This document shows, piece after piece, positions 16,742-25,443 of a stretch of 64,000 nt of DNA; position 1 is the first letter of the stretch; the number at the start of each line of letters is the position of its first letter. The position numbers were made by a program, and so were the translations under genes. Location: positions 167,812-231,811 of the forward strand of contig JACRMR010000020.1 of NCBI GenBank assembly GCA_016214895.1, in the 5' to 3' direction. This stretch comes from a candidate division KSB1 bacterium. GTDB lineage: Bacteria; Electryoneota; RPQS01. The notes under the pieces were generated by a model that saw only the letters and a list, made by a program, of their open reading frames with translations, made no database searches and was not told the DNA's origin.

Positions 16742-18796
16742 ATGAAGCGGTTCGTACTCTCGGTTCTATTGCTGGCGACTCAAGCTTCTGCCATTCCGCT
16801 GCTGGTCAATTACCAGGGTCAGCTCACCAGCTCCGGCGGAACGCCGTTGGACACAACCGTGAGCATAGCCGTTCGCATGTACACGGGTGCGGTCGGCGGT
16901 GCGCAATTGTGGGCGGAGACACACTCCGCTGTGCCGGTCGCCGACGGTCAGTTCCAGGTTAGCCTGGGCGAACTCTCCAGCTTGACCGATGTCATTTTCA
17001 ATCAGCCGCAAGTATGGCTCGGAGTGACCATCGGGAGCGACAGTGAACTGAGCCCGCGGACGCAACTGACATCTGTTGCCTATTCCTACTACACGGGAAC
17101 GGTACACGCGGCAACCGGGGGAACGGTGACCGGTGATGTCACGATTCTCGGCAAAGGCAACATCGGGACCGGCAATGCCAATACCGGCAGCGGTGCGTTT
17201 GTCGCGGGCAGCAATAATTTCGCCACGGGCCAGAATTCGACGGTCGGCGGCGGAACGGGAAACATCGCGGAGAATTTGGCGGCCGTCGTAAGCGGCGGCG
17301 CTTCCAACTTCGCTCGCGGCGCATATTCCACGGTTGCAGGCGGCGGCGGAACGACGCTCGCGGATTCCAATCTGGCCTCCGGTGACTATTCGGTCGTCAG
17401 CGGCGGGGCGGGGAATGCCGCCGATGGTTTTGTTGCCACGATCGCCGGCGGGTCGCGAAACATTGCTTCGGGATCGCGCGCCGCCATCGGCGGCGGCCGC
17501 GTGAATCGCGCCCGCGGAGATTTCTCCGTCGTGGCGGGCGGCGGCGGAACGGCTCTCGCCGATTCCAATTCCGCGAATTTCCCCTACGGCACGATTGGCG
17601 GCGGACAGGGCAATCACATTCTCGCGGACTATGGCACGATCTCCGGCGGTCTGGGAAATGAAGTCGGCTGGAGTTCGGCGGTCGTTGGCGGAGAGCACAA
17701 CGCGGCACAGGGAAATGCCGCCTTTATCGGCGGCGGTGTGAATAATTATGCGCGCGGCCCGTACTCGGTCATTTGCGGGGGAGGAAATGCCGTCGCCTCG
17801 GATTCCAATGCCATCGGCACCAACGGCTGGTACAGCTTTATCGGCGGGGGCCATCACAATACTGTCAGTAACCCCGAGGCGGTGGTCGTGGGGGGTGTCT
17901 TAAATCACGCCGAGGGCCACGCGTTTGTCGGGGGCGGGTATGGCAACGATGCGGCGGGCAATTACTCGGCGATCGGAGCCGGAGCTTCCAATACTGCATC
18001 CGGCGCCTACTCAACCATCGGCGCGGGCCGCGATAATGCAACCGACGATACAGCTTCGACGGTCGCCGGAGGACGATACTGTCGCGCGCGCGGCCGCTAT
18101 TCATCAGTGCTTGGTGGCGGAGGTTATAATGCCGCTGACTCCAACTCCGCAACGGGCGATTGGTCCACGGTGCTCGGTGGGCGCGCGTCGCGGGCCACCG
18201 CGGACTATGCCATTGCTCTGGGCCGCAAGGCCGTCGCCATGCATACCGGCAGCATTGTCATCACCGACGGGAATGACATCGCGTTTAACTCAACCGCCGA
18301 CAATCAGTGTATCATTCGGGCCAGCGGCGGAACCACGATCTACTCGGCCGCGTTGCCATTTTCCGGAGTATCCCTTGCCGCCGGAGGAAATGCATGGGTT
18401 GGCGTCTCCGACAGCACCAGAAAACGCGACATCCGTCTGACAGACACCAGATCCGTGCTCGCGAAGGTTTCATCACTTCCCGTTAAGGACTGGGAGTACA
18501 AATCCGAAGCTATAGGCGTCGAGCACATGGGTCCGATGGCGCAGGATTTTTGGAATGCGTTTCATCTGGGCAGTGATTCGCTCGGGATTGCCACGAATGA
18601 CGCGGATGGGGTGTTGTTCGCGGCAGTGCGGGAGTTGGCACAAAGGAATGCTGAATTAAGCACGGCTGTGAGGCACCACGAGGCCAGGCTGCTGGAGCTC
18701 GAGGCAAGGTTGGACAAAATCGCGTCCGCGACGGCGGGTGGCTTGACAGACATAGCTACAGGCGTTACATTGGTGAACGGAAAGCGAGGACAGTAG
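16742..18796 (+). CDS. Large secreted YadA-head-repeat protein with Peptidase S74 chaperone domain
   Basis: 684-residue paralogue of the preceding gene. Signal peptide 1-18; the same N-terminal beta domain (NYQGQLTSSGGTPLDTTV); then a long run of YadA-head repeats from about residue 140 to 490 with units such as GAYSTVAGGGG, NIASGSRAAIGGG and NYARGPYSVICGGG. The S74 domain follows with Ser556 and Lys561 in VSDSTRKRD and HMGPMAQDFW, then a coiled coil. The expected product is a trimeric beta-prism fibre after self-cleavage. GGAG at 16729-16732 favours the ATG at 16742 over that at 16736, which directly abuts the upstream stop. Confidence 0.88.
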   Translation: MKRFVLSVLLLATQASAIPLLVNYQGQLTSSGGTPLDTTVSIAVRMYTGAVGGAQLWAETHSAVPVADGQFQVSLGELSSLTDVIFNQPQVWLGVTIGSDSELSPRTQLTSVAYSYYTGTVHAATGGTVTGDVTILGKGNIGTGNANTGSGAFVAGSNNFATGQNSTVGGGTGNIAENLAAVVSGGASNFARGAYSTVAGGGGTTLADSNLASGDYSVVSGGAGNAADGFVATIAGGSRNIASGSRAAIGGGRVNRARGDFSVVAGGGGTALADSNSANFPYGTIGGGQGNHILADYGTISGGLGNEVGWSSAVVGGEHNAAQGNAAFIGGGVNNYARGPYSVICGGGNAVASDSNAIGTNGWYSFIGGGHHNTVSNPEAVVVGGVLNHAEGHAFVGGGYGNDAAGNYSAIGAGASNTASGAYSTIGAGRDNATDDTASTVAGGRYCRARGRYSSVLGGGGYNAADSNSATGDWSTVLGGRASRATADYAIALGRKAVAMHTGSIVITDGNDIAFNSTADNQCIIRASGGTTIYSAALPFSGVSLAAGGNAWVGVSDSTRKRDIRLTDTRSVLAKVSSLPVKDWEYKSEAIGVEHMGPMAQDFWNAFHLGSDSLGIATNDADGVLFAAVRELAQRNAELSTAVRHHEARLLELEARLDKIASATAGGLTDIATGVTLVNGKRGQ

Positions 18797-18797
18797 A

Positions 18798-19475
18798 ATG
18801 AAGCGCATATCACGGGTGCTGAACATTGGCTTAGTGCTTTGCCTGACAGCGGTTCCGCTGTCGGCGGTGGCCCAGCCGCAACAGAGCGAAAACTTCCGGA
18901 TCACGAAGTCGGTCCTCGACGCGGGCGGGGGTGCCTCCTCCTCAGCAAATTTCCAGCTCCATAGCGCGTTCGGCCAACCCACCCCGATTGGGGTCCAGAC
19001 CAGCGAGAACTTCATCCTCTACGCCGGGTACCTGACTCCGACTCTGGCACCCGGGGTTCTGAACCCGATTGACGACCTCGTGGTGGCGCGGGTAGTAGGA
19101 CCGGCCAACGATGTCCGGCTCAACTGGGGGAGAATTCCCGCCGCAGCTCAGTACAAGGTCTATCGCTCCAACGACCCGAATTTCGTACCCGGCGGTGGCA
19201 ATTTCCTCGTGGCGGCGACGGACACGTTCTACCTCGACCCGGGAGTCCTGTCCGGCCCGGAAGTCAAGTATTACTATATTGTAACGGCCACGGACGGGGC
19301 CGGGCTGCTGCTCACTCCGATCACGGCGCCCGCACGACCGGCGAGGGTGGCCTTGCAGCCGTCGCCGCTGGAGGCTGTTCCCGATGGGAGCACCACACCT
19401 GTCCCGAGTGTTCAGCCGTTGGATCCCAACCAGAAACCGTCGCCGGAGCCTAAGCGGCGGTCAGACATCCGATAA
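18798..19475 (+). CDS. Secreted fn3-domain protein of the surface operon
   Basis: 225 residues with a signal peptide (1-26). Residues 28-80 contain SENFRITKSVLDAGGG and SANFQLHSAFGQP, a pattern common at the start of secreted FCB proteins that end in sorting domains, and residues 90-180 form an fn3-like domain (VRLNWGRIPAAAQYKVYRS). The tail is Pro-rich and has no sorting signal. One base separates it from the S74 protein, so it is probably part of the same surface assembly; function is not known. Confidence 0.8.
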   Translation: MKRISRVLNIGLVLCLTAVPLSAVAQPQQSENFRITKSVLDAGGGASSSANFQLHSAFGQPTPIGVQTSENFILYAGYLTPTLAPGVLNPIDDLVVARVVGPANDVRLNWGRIPAAAQYKVYRSNDPNFVPGGGNFLVAATDTFYLDPGVLSGPEVKYYYIVTATDGAGLLLTPITAPARPARVALQPSPLEAVPDGSTTPVPSVQPLDPNQKPSPEPKRRSDIR

Positions 19476-19502
19476 CAGTCTTCCATAGCGCCGAAATGTG
19501 CG

Positions 19503-19533
19503 AAAGAGGCTGCTTCGGCGGCCTCTTTTGTTT
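19503..19533 (+). terminator. Rho-independent terminator of the surface operon
   Basis: AAAGAGGCTGC (19503-19513), a TTCG tetraloop, GCGGCCTCTTT with one G-T pair, then TTGTTTT. A textbook intrinsic terminator 28 bases after the last stop. Confidence 0.9.
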
Positions 19534-19572
19534 TGGTGCGAAATGGCGGGCAAAGTGGGTCGGGGTTGGTTC

Positions 19573-19601
19573 TTGACATTAATCCTCAAAATCCCTATAC
19601 T
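19573..19601 (+). promoter_or_regulatory. Sigma-70-type promoter for tRNA-Arg
   Basis: TTGACA (19573-19578), 17 bases, TATACT (19596-19601). The best promoter match in the window; the predicted RNA start is about 50 bases upstream of the tRNA. Confidence 0.75.
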
Positions 19602-19658
19602 TGTGATTCACGGTCAGACACGAGTCGGGTGCAGTAAGGGCCTGGAAACGTGCGGTTT

Positions 19659-19732
19659 GCGCCCGTAGCTCAACTGGATAGAGCGTCTGGCTACGGACCA
19701 GAAGGTTTGGGGTTCGAATCCCTACGGGCGTA
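19659..19732 (+). tRNA. tRNA-Arg (anticodon ACG)
   Basis: 74-base cloverleaf without encoded CCA. Acceptor GCGCCCG pairs with CGGGCGT (first pair G-U), D arm GCTCAACTGGATAGAGC, anticodon stem TCTGG/CCAGA with loop CTACGGA (anticodon ACG), T arm TGGGG/CCCTA around TTCGAAT. ACG is normally converted to ICG by TadA, whose gene lies 2.4 kb downstream. Confidence 0.95.
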
Positions 19733-19791
19733 CGAAGACAGATAGTCCCACTCCGCGGTAGTCCCCCAGCGAGGCGGGAGAGCAAGAGTTC

Positions 19792-19814
19792 AACCCCGCA
19801 CGTGCGGGGTTTTG
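19792..19814 (+). terminator. Terminator after tRNA-Arg
   Basis: AACCCCGCAC (19792-19801) and GTGCGGGGTT (19802-19811) form a perfect stem followed by TTG. It separates the tRNA transcript from the downstream two-gene unit. Confidence 0.75.
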
Positions 19815-19880
19815 CATGGATCGAAACCGAACAAACTCCCACCAATTTCCCATTGGCTCGGATACGAGGTTGCTAATACA

Positions 19881-21140
19881 GTGAAGAAGCGGATTTGGGA
19901 CGAGCAGTATTGGGTAAACGGTGTTCTCGCCAAAACCCAGATTCAGGCGCTTCAGGAAGCAGGTGAAATCAACACCGAGAGCGGGAGCTTATCGATTGGT
20001 GAGTCTTCGTTTGACCTGACCATCACCAATATGGCGTGGAAACTCAAACCGGGTCGCGGAACCATCAAGCCTTTCGGAGGAGTGTACCGGAATGTTCTGA
20101 ATGACGTTTCCTTGTTCGAGAAGATGATCCCCGAAGAGGATAATTCATTTGCCTTGGAGGATGGGCATACTTACGTATTTGGGGTCAACGAGCGCCTTCT
20201 TGTCGGTGGCGGTCCATTCAACGGTCATGCAACAGCCAAGAGTTCCGTCGGAAGGGTGGACGTGATTGTTCGCTTGATCGTTGATGGAGAGGACGAGTAC
20301 GACATCTATCACGCGGAGAATAGTCGACTCGGGCACAACGAAATGTTCATCGAAGTATCGCCAATTACGTTCTCAGTCCAGGTTCAGGTAGGCACTCCTT
20401 TGACCCAACTTCGGTTGTTTTATGGCCCCATCGAGGACGCAGAAATCGACAGCGCGTTCGTCAGATCACTTTGTATTGTCAGGGGTTGTGGGTCGGCATC
20501 CGACGGGATCTTACGCGTTGATCTCACTTCCGAGCATATTGGCGGTCTACCGGTTTGCGCATTCCAAGCCAACACCGACGAGGACCAACATCTTGATCCC
20601 ATCAAGCTGTTCAAGTCCGCGAATTTACCCGATCCGTGCAACTACTGGCGTTTCTGGACGGCGGACCAAGCGCAACGCTTGACGGTCGTCAAGAACAGGT
20701 TCTATATATTGCGCTCAAAGGAGCTGCTTGCGGTACCTCCGGGAGTCGCTGTTTATTGCAGGGCGATGGATGAAGCATTGGGGGAAATGCGGATCCACTA
20801 TGCCGGGTTTGTCCACCCGTACTTCGGATATGATCGTGAAGATCAGACAATCGGAACCCCGTTGATTTTCGAGCTTCGGGGACATGATCTCAATGTTACA
20901 CTCCGCGACGGGGAAAAGCTAGCCAAGCTCGTGTTCTACCGTATGTCCACGGAATACGATCCGACCAAGGACGAGGACAGGCAAACCAGACCGAAGTCGG
21001 ATGACTACACTAATCAGAGACTGAAGCTATCCAACTATTTCGCCAAGTTCCCAGATAGACTCGAACTATACGACCGTAACAGAGTTCGTGAGGCCCCTGC
21101 TCGTTCCACTGAATCGCGCCTAGAGAAGACAGATGCCTGA
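19881..21140 (+). CDS. DCD-type 2'-deoxycytidine 5'-triphosphate deaminase homologue (two-domain form)
   Basis: About 419 residues with two dUTPase/Dcd-like halves. The first carries KSSVGRVDV (Ser121/122) like the ARSSxGR motif of dCTP deaminases, and FIEVSPITFSVQV with Glu158 at the place of the catalytic Glu. The second half shows IHYAGFVHPYFGYD, LIFELRGHDLNVTLRDGEKL and LSNYFAKF, matching the long DCD form known from alphaproteobacteria. The expected reaction is dCTP to dUTP, changing pyrimidine pools. The GTG at 19881 is chosen for its GAGG and because the family begins near there; the frame extends to 19812. By eye its base composition is more AT-rich than its neighbours. It overlaps the next gene by 8 bases. 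Confidence 0.8.
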   Translation: MKKRIWDEQYWVNGVLAKTQIQALQEAGEINTESGSLSIGESSFDLTITNMAWKLKPGRGTIKPFGGVYRNVLNDVSLFEKMIPEEDNSFALEDGHTYVFGVNERLLVGGGPFNGHATAKSSVGRVDVIVRLIVDGEDEYDIYHAENSRLGHNEMFIEVSPITFSVQVQVGTPLTQLRLFYGPIEDAEIDSAFVRSLCIVRGCGSASDGILRVDLTSEHIGGLPVCAFQANTDEDQHLDPIKLFKSANLPDPCNYWRFWTADQAQRLTVVKNRFYILRSKELLAVPPGVAVYCRAMDEALGEMRIHYAGFVHPYFGYDREDQTIGTPLIFELRGHDLNVTLRDGEKLAKLVFYRMSTEYDPTKDEDRQTRPKSDDYTNQRLKLSNYFAKFPDRLELYDRNRVREAPARSTESRLEKTDA

Positions 21141-22164
21141 CCTCCTTCACACTACAAGCAAACTGGGGATTGCCTGCGTTAACGGTCGGGACGTATTAGG
21201 CGAGAGCGACAAGTATATCCACCTGAAGCGCTTGATTGCCGATCACGATGACATGTATCCCGGTATCGATCGCTGGTTTGATCGCAAGGTCAAGCCGGGG
21301 CTACAAACCGGTGAGCGGATTGCCTTCATCGGGTATGACGCGGCAGTCCCAATCGTGTCATCCGTGGTGAAGATTGATGGCGATTCTAAGTTCTGCCACC
21401 TTCATATCGATGAGCGTTACCGTGAAATGCAATTGGGCGAAGTGTTCTTCTCGATGATGTCCCTCGCAGTGAGTAGAAGCGCAACCCGAGTCCACTTTAC
21501 ACTGCCGGAGGGACTGTGGTCAGAACAGAAGGAGTTCTTCAAGAGCTTCGGCTTCGCGACCGCCCGAAATGCGCATGTCAACTATCGTCCGGGTCAGGAC
21601 GAACTCCTTTGTACCTCAAACTTCCAAGCCGTTTGGCAATCTGTCATCGCCAAGATCCCGAAGTTGATTGAGCGCTTTTCCACTGATGAGTCAACGTCAA
21701 ATGGGCTGTTGATGAGCATCAAATCCGACCATGCAAACAAGATTCTGTACGGGAACAAGCGTGTTGAGATTAGGAAGAAGTTCAGCCGCGAGTGGATCGG
21801 GCGCACCATTGTAATCTACTCGAGCGACAAACAGCAGAAACTAGCAGGGCAAGTGAGGATTGCCAATGTGGTAAGCGGCACGCCCGAGTCAGTTTGGGAG
21901 CGATTCAATACGGAGATCGGTTGTTCGGCTGCGGAGTACTTCTCTTACGCGGGTAATCATCATCAGGTATTCGCCTTGTTACTCGATTCGGTGGTACCAT
22001 ACGAGCGCAGTTTGACACTTACAGAGGCCAGAAAGTACAGCTCGCAAAGAATTACACCGCCACAATCATATTGTCGACTGACCGAGAACAAAGGATGGGC
22101 TGAAATCGTCACCCTGAACGAGATACTTGCAGGTCAATTTACAGCGAAGATAGATGTCGGTTAA
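21133..22164 (+). CDS. GNAT-like acetyltransferase fused to an ASCH/PUA-like domain
   Basis: 343 residues. Residues 20-160 resemble a GNAT fold: a strand HLHIDERYRE, the acetyl-CoA loop position QLGEVFFSMMSLAV, and EFFKSFGFATAR near the end. Residues 185-310 match an ASCH domain: LLMSIKSDHANKILYGNKRVEIRKKF in short pieces, IVIYSSDKQQ, GQVRIANVVSG and PESVWERF. ASCH domains are PUA-like and bind RNA or modified nucleotides. The start overlaps the stop of the dCTP deaminase-like gene, so the two are translationally coupled and probably act together. Function is inferred only from domains. Confidence 0.7.
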   Translation: MPDLLHTTSKLGIACVNGRDVLGESDKYIHLKRLIADHDDMYPGIDRWFDRKVKPGLQTGERIAFIGYDAAVPIVSSVVKIDGDSKFCHLHIDERYREMQLGEVFFSMMSLAVSRSATRVHFTLPEGLWSEQKEFFKSFGFATARNAHVNYRPGQDELLCTSNFQAVWQSVIAKIPKLIERFSTDESTSNGLLMSIKSDHANKILYGNKRVEIRKKFSREWIGRTIVIYSSDKQQKLAGQVRIANVVSGTPESVWERFNTEIGCSAAEYFSYAGNHHQVFALLLDSVVPYERSLTLTEARKYSSQRITPPQSYCRLTENKGWAEIVTLNEILAGQFTAKIDVG

Positions 22165-22173
22165 CGCTGATAG

Positions 22174-22689
22174 TTGATTTTGAATCTCTTTGAAACATTC
22201 GGCCACCCCGATCACTCGCGCTGGATGGGTGAGGCGTTGCGCGAGGCGGCGTTGGCCGAAGCCAAGGACGAGGTGCCGATTGGCTGCGTGATTGTTCACA
22301 ACGGGCTGGTGATCGGTCGCGGGCACAATCAGCTTGAGAGTCTGCAGGACCCGACGGCGCACGCCGAGATGATCGCGATCACCTCGGCGGCAGCAACCCT
22401 TGGTTCACGGCGATTGCTGGATTGCATTCTATACGTAACGCTGGAGCCGTGCGCGATGTGCGCCGGAGCGATTGTGCTGGCGCGGATTCCACTGGTTGTA
22501 TATGGAGCGGCTGATCCGAAGGCTGGCGCCGTGGATACGCATTACACGCTGTTGCAGGATTCGCGTTTGAATCACACCTGTTCAGTGGTGCGGGGCGTGC
22601 GAGGGGAGGAATGCGGGGCGGTGCTATCGACGTACTTCCGGAGTTTGCGTGCGCGGAAGAAGAGTGGCGGACCGGAACAGGACACCTAA
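22174..22689 (+). CDS. tadA: tRNA-specific adenosine deaminase
   Basis: 171 residues; converts A34 to inosine in tRNA-Arg(ACG). The zinc site is complete: HAE in PTAHAEMIAI and PCAMC in LEPCAMCAGAIVLARI. The N-terminus HSRWMGEALREAALAEAKDE aligns with E. coli TadA, so a start upstream of the ATG at 22225 is needed; TTG at 22174 or 22180 are the candidates. The C-terminal extension RSLRARKK is normal for the family. It follows the GNAT-ASCH gene by 9 bases. Confidence 0.95.
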   Translation: MILNLFETFGHPDHSRWMGEALREAALAEAKDEVPIGCVIVHNGLVIGRGHNQLESLQDPTAHAEMIAITSAAATLGSRRLLDCILYVTLEPCAMCAGAIVLARIPLVVYGAADPKAGAVDTHYTLLQDSRLNHTCSVVRGVRGEECGAVLSTYFRSLRARKKSGGPEQDT

Positions 22690-22704
22690 TCTGGGGAGAT
22701 TGCC

Positions 22705-23490
22705 ATGAAACCACTGCTGATATTCCTGGTCTGGGCGATTGCGCTGGCGCTGGCCCCGAACGGTTACGCGCAGGACCCCGAATGCGCGAAGCTGGTCTCC
22801 CGGGTGCAGGCACAGTGCGATCGCTTCATGGCGGAAGTCTTCGACATGACGGTCGTGCAGACGCTGAGTTCGCTGGACACGGAGACCCAGCAGCGGGTGT
22901 TGCGCAAAGGCACTAAGTCCCGGGTGGAAACCATCGTCTCGTCGCACTCACAAGATCTCGGCACGATTTCGAAGGTTCCCGAGGCCCGCAACAGCGTGTG
23001 GATCTTCGACGGGACGGACGGCTGGATAATCGAGGGCGGGAAGGCGAAGACGAAGATTGCGTCCACGGACTTGAAGGCCTACACGACGACAAATAGCTGC
23101 TGGGGTTTTCACGCCTCGAGCGCGGAGGTCGATCAAGCGCACAAGATTCCCGACAAGAATTGTTGCATAGTGGGATTGCAGGACGGCGACACTCGCTATG
23201 AATTGTTTTTGTGCACGGAGCGGCTGATCATTCTTGAGGGCAGCACCACCGACAAGGCGGGGCGCAGCCTGCACTGGGTGCATTCGGATTTCCGTAAATT
23301 GGGCGGCGATTTTTCGTTTCCGTTCAAGACCGAAGTGTACATCGATCGCGAGTTGCAGTCCACCACAATCGTAAAATCAATTGAGGTCAATTCCGGTCTG
23401 ACGGACGACCTGTTCGATGCCGATCACGAGGTACAGATGAAGAACGGGGTTCCCGATCAGCCGATTCAGGGCTCGCTGGAGCGGAATTGA
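22705..23490 (+). CDS. LolA-like secreted protein, paralogue 1
   Basis: 261 residues with a signal peptide (1-22). The body shows the half-barrel pattern of outer-membrane lipoprotein carrier-like proteins: VWIFDGTDGWII strand pair, a Cys-containing CWGF segment, and a WVHSDFRKLGGDFSFPFKTE strand group ending with VNSGLTDDLFDAD. Three further paralogues follow within 5 kb and share the MTVVQ-like start of the mature domain and the final VNxGLxDxxFD motif. Lipid binding is an inference. A GGGGAG Shine-Dalgarno precedes the ATG. Confidence 0.75.
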   Translation: MKPLLIFLVWAIALALAPNGYAQDPECAKLVSRVQAQCDRFMAEVFDMTVVQTLSSLDTETQQRVLRKGTKSRVETIVSSHSQDLGTISKVPEARNSVWIFDGTDGWIIEGGKAKTKIASTDLKAYTTTNSCWGFHASSAEVDQAHKIPDKNCCIVGLQDGDTRYELFLCTERLIILEGSTTDKAGRSLHWVHSDFRKLGGDFSFPFKTEVYIDRELQSTTIVKSIEVNSGLTDDLFDADHEVQMKNGVPDQPIQGSLERN

Positions 23491-24317
23491 AACCTGCGGA
23501 ATTTCTACACAGCATGCTGGCCATGTCGTGCGGTTTGACGCGGGGCATAGCGCGGTTCGGCAGTTTCCTGGCCGCGGGGCTGATGCTCTTGAGCCGCCCG
23601 ACCGGTGCCGCGGCGGCGGAGTTGCCTTCGGTACTGGTAGAGACGCAGAGCCGGTGTGAGCAGTTTCTCGCGTCGGCCAGGGACATGACGGTCGTTCAGG
23701 AGATGACGATGGCCGAGGCGGGCGACACCATTGTATCAGTGCAGACGATCTATCGCCGCGGTGCGGACAACCGGACGGACGTGCGGTTGCAGGGACCGGA
23801 TGGCTTGCCGGCCGGGATGCCGACCACGGTTATCACGCGCGGCGGCAAGACCACGCTGTTAACGCCCATGGGGGCGGAGGAGCTGGGTCCCGAGGCGGCG
23901 GCGGAGTACGAACCGGAGCGTATCTGTTGGGACTTTACGAATCATGAGGCGACGATTATAGGCGAGGCAACCGTTGACGGTCATGAGTGCGACGTGGTGG
24001 AGATGGTCGAGGATGATCAGCGCTTCAGGCTGAACGTGGATCGGGCGCGCTTTCTGGTTTTGGGCGGCGAGCTGGTTTCCGCGGACGGTGAGCAGCTGCA
24101 CTGGCGGTTTTCGGAATTCGCCCCGGCCTCCTATGATTTTGAGCTGCCACGCTTGATCGAGATGTACGCGGGGGACGTGCGGGTTTCGTTATTGCGCGTG
24201 ACCGCTGTCGCGGTGAACTCTGGCTTATCCGACGCCATCTTTGACCCGGCGCAAGTGGAGATGCCCACCGCGGATGAACTGCTCCAGCAGATGATGGGCG
24301 GACAGGAGCAGAAGTGA
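23487..24317 (+). CDS. LolA-like secreted protein, paralogue 2
   Basis: 276 residues; TTG start overlaps the previous stop (TTGA), while ATGs at 23514 and 23523 are alternatives giving a compact signal peptide ending near AAAAEL. Mature domain begins with RDMTVVQEMTMAE, as in paralogue 1, and contains ICWDFTNHEATI, VDGHECDVVEMV and VNSGLSDAIFDPAQVEMP, with a Met/Gln-rich C-terminal helix (ELLQQMMGGQ). Same proposed lipoprotein-carrier-like fold; partner unknown. Confidence 0.72.
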   Translation: MKPAEFLHSMLAMSCGLTRGIARFGSFLAAGLMLLSRPTGAAAAELPSVLVETQSRCEQFLASARDMTVVQEMTMAEAGDTIVSVQTIYRRGADNRTDVRLQGPDGLPAGMPTTVITRGGKTTLLTPMGAEELGPEAAAEYEPERICWDFTNHEATIIGEATVDGHECDVVEMVEDDQRFRLNVDRARFLVLGGELVSADGEQLHWRFSEFAPASYDFELPRLIEMYAGDVRVSLLRVTAVAVNSGLSDAIFDPAQVEMPTADELLQQMMGGQEQK

Positions 24318-24374
24318 CCGGGGGGACGTTGGGTTTGGGTCGAGTGCAGCGGCCGCGCTCGAAGGCTGAGGCCA

Positions 24375-25439
24375 ATGCGCCGGGGCATTAAGCGGCGCTC
24401 GCGGAAGGCCGGTCTGCCGCCGGGGACGCTGGTGCATATCGGCGAGCGGACGGGCGACCGGACGCGCGTGCGGGTACTGGCCTACGATGAGAATAGCTGC
24501 ACGGACCGCGAGTTGGATTCGATCGCGGATGCGGCGGGGCTGCTGGGTCAGTCGCGCATGCTCTGGATGAACATCGACGCGGTGCATGACGTGGCGTTGA
24601 TGGAGCAGGTCGGCAAGTTGTTTAACCTGCATCCGCTGGTGCTGGAGGATCTGGTCAACACCGATCAGCGTCCGAAAGTCGAGGATTACGGTGACTATGC
24701 CTTCGTGGTGTTGAAGCAGCTCAGCTATGATGACGCGGCCGGGGAAGTCGTCAGCGAGCAGGTCAGTCTGATACTGGGGCGGAATTTTGTGTTGTCGGTC
24801 GGGGAGCGCGAGGGGGATGTCTTCGATCAGGTGCGCGACCGTCTGCGCAACGCGAAGGGGCGGATTCGCGGGCAGAGTTCGGACTATCTGGTTTACCGTT
24901 TGCTCGACGCGGTGGTGGACCACTATTTTCTGGTACTGGAGAAACTGGGGGACCGGATTGAAGTGCTCGAGGATCGAGTGATCGGTGAAACCAGTGCGGA
25001 GATCTTGCGCGAGATCGACCGGATCAAGCGCGAGATGTTGTTTGTCCGCAGATCAGTCTGGCCGTTGCGGGAAGTGCTGACGGAACTCGAGCACGAGGAA
25101 TACGAGTTGATCGACCCGCGGACGGAAATCTACTTCCGCGACGTGTACGATCATACGATTCAGGTCATCGACACGGTCGAGACGTATCGCGATCTGCTGG
25201 CGGGGATGATGGACCTATATCAGTCGAACGTGAATCTGCGGCTGAATACGGTGATGAAAGTGTTGACCGTCATTTCCACGATCTTCCTGCCGTTGACGTT
25301 TTTGGCGGGCGTGTGGGGGATGAACTTCGTGAACATGCCGGAGCTGTATCAAGCAAATGGCTACTTTGTCGCTCTGGGGTTTATGGCGGTGCTGGCTGTC
25401 AGCATGGTCTGGTTTTTCAAGCACAAGGGTTGGATGTAA
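24375..25439 (+). CDS. corA: CorA family magnesium/cobalt transporter
   Basis: 354 residues. A large cytoplasmic N-terminal domain with a long helix is followed by two C-terminal membrane helices, the first ending in the signature GMNF (WGMNFVNMPEL) and the second running to a basic tail (FFKHKGWM). LHPLVLEDLVNTDQRPKVEDY is the typical CorA stretch. Pentameric Mg2+ channel by family knowledge. GAGG at 24369 supports the ATG. It interrupts the row of LolA-like paralogues. Confidence 0.96.
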   Translation: MRRGIKRRSRKAGLPPGTLVHIGERTGDRTRVRVLAYDENSCTDRELDSIADAAGLLGQSRMLWMNIDAVHDVALMEQVGKLFNLHPLVLEDLVNTDQRPKVEDYGDYAFVVLKQLSYDDAAGEVVSEQVSLILGRNFVLSVGEREGDVFDQVRDRLRNAKGRIRGQSSDYLVYRLLDAVVDHYFLVLEKLGDRIEVLEDRVIGETSAEILREIDRIKREMLFVRRSVWPLREVLTELEHEEYELIDPRTEIYFRDVYDHTIQVIDTVETYRDLLAGMMDLYQSNVNLRLNTVMKVLTVISTIFLPLTFLAGVWGMNFVNMPELYQANGYFVALGFMAVLAVSMVWFFKHKGWM

Positions 25440-25443
25440 TCGG

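Noticed and set aside
16766-17857. 363-codon minus-strand frame opposite the repeat protein
   Set aside because: It is a mirror of the Gly-rich repeats (Ala/Arg-rich periodic sequence); the plus strand has signal peptide, S74 domain and operon context.
15476-18796. Prophage tail-fibre genes
   Set aside because: S74 domains occur in phages, but no capsid, portal, terminase or integrase is nearby and both proteins have signal peptides.
19659-22164. Integration of an island into tRNA-Arg with flanking att repeat
   Set aside because: I found no second copy of the tRNA 3' end downstream and no integrase, so the neighbourhood is suggestive but not proven to be an integrative element.
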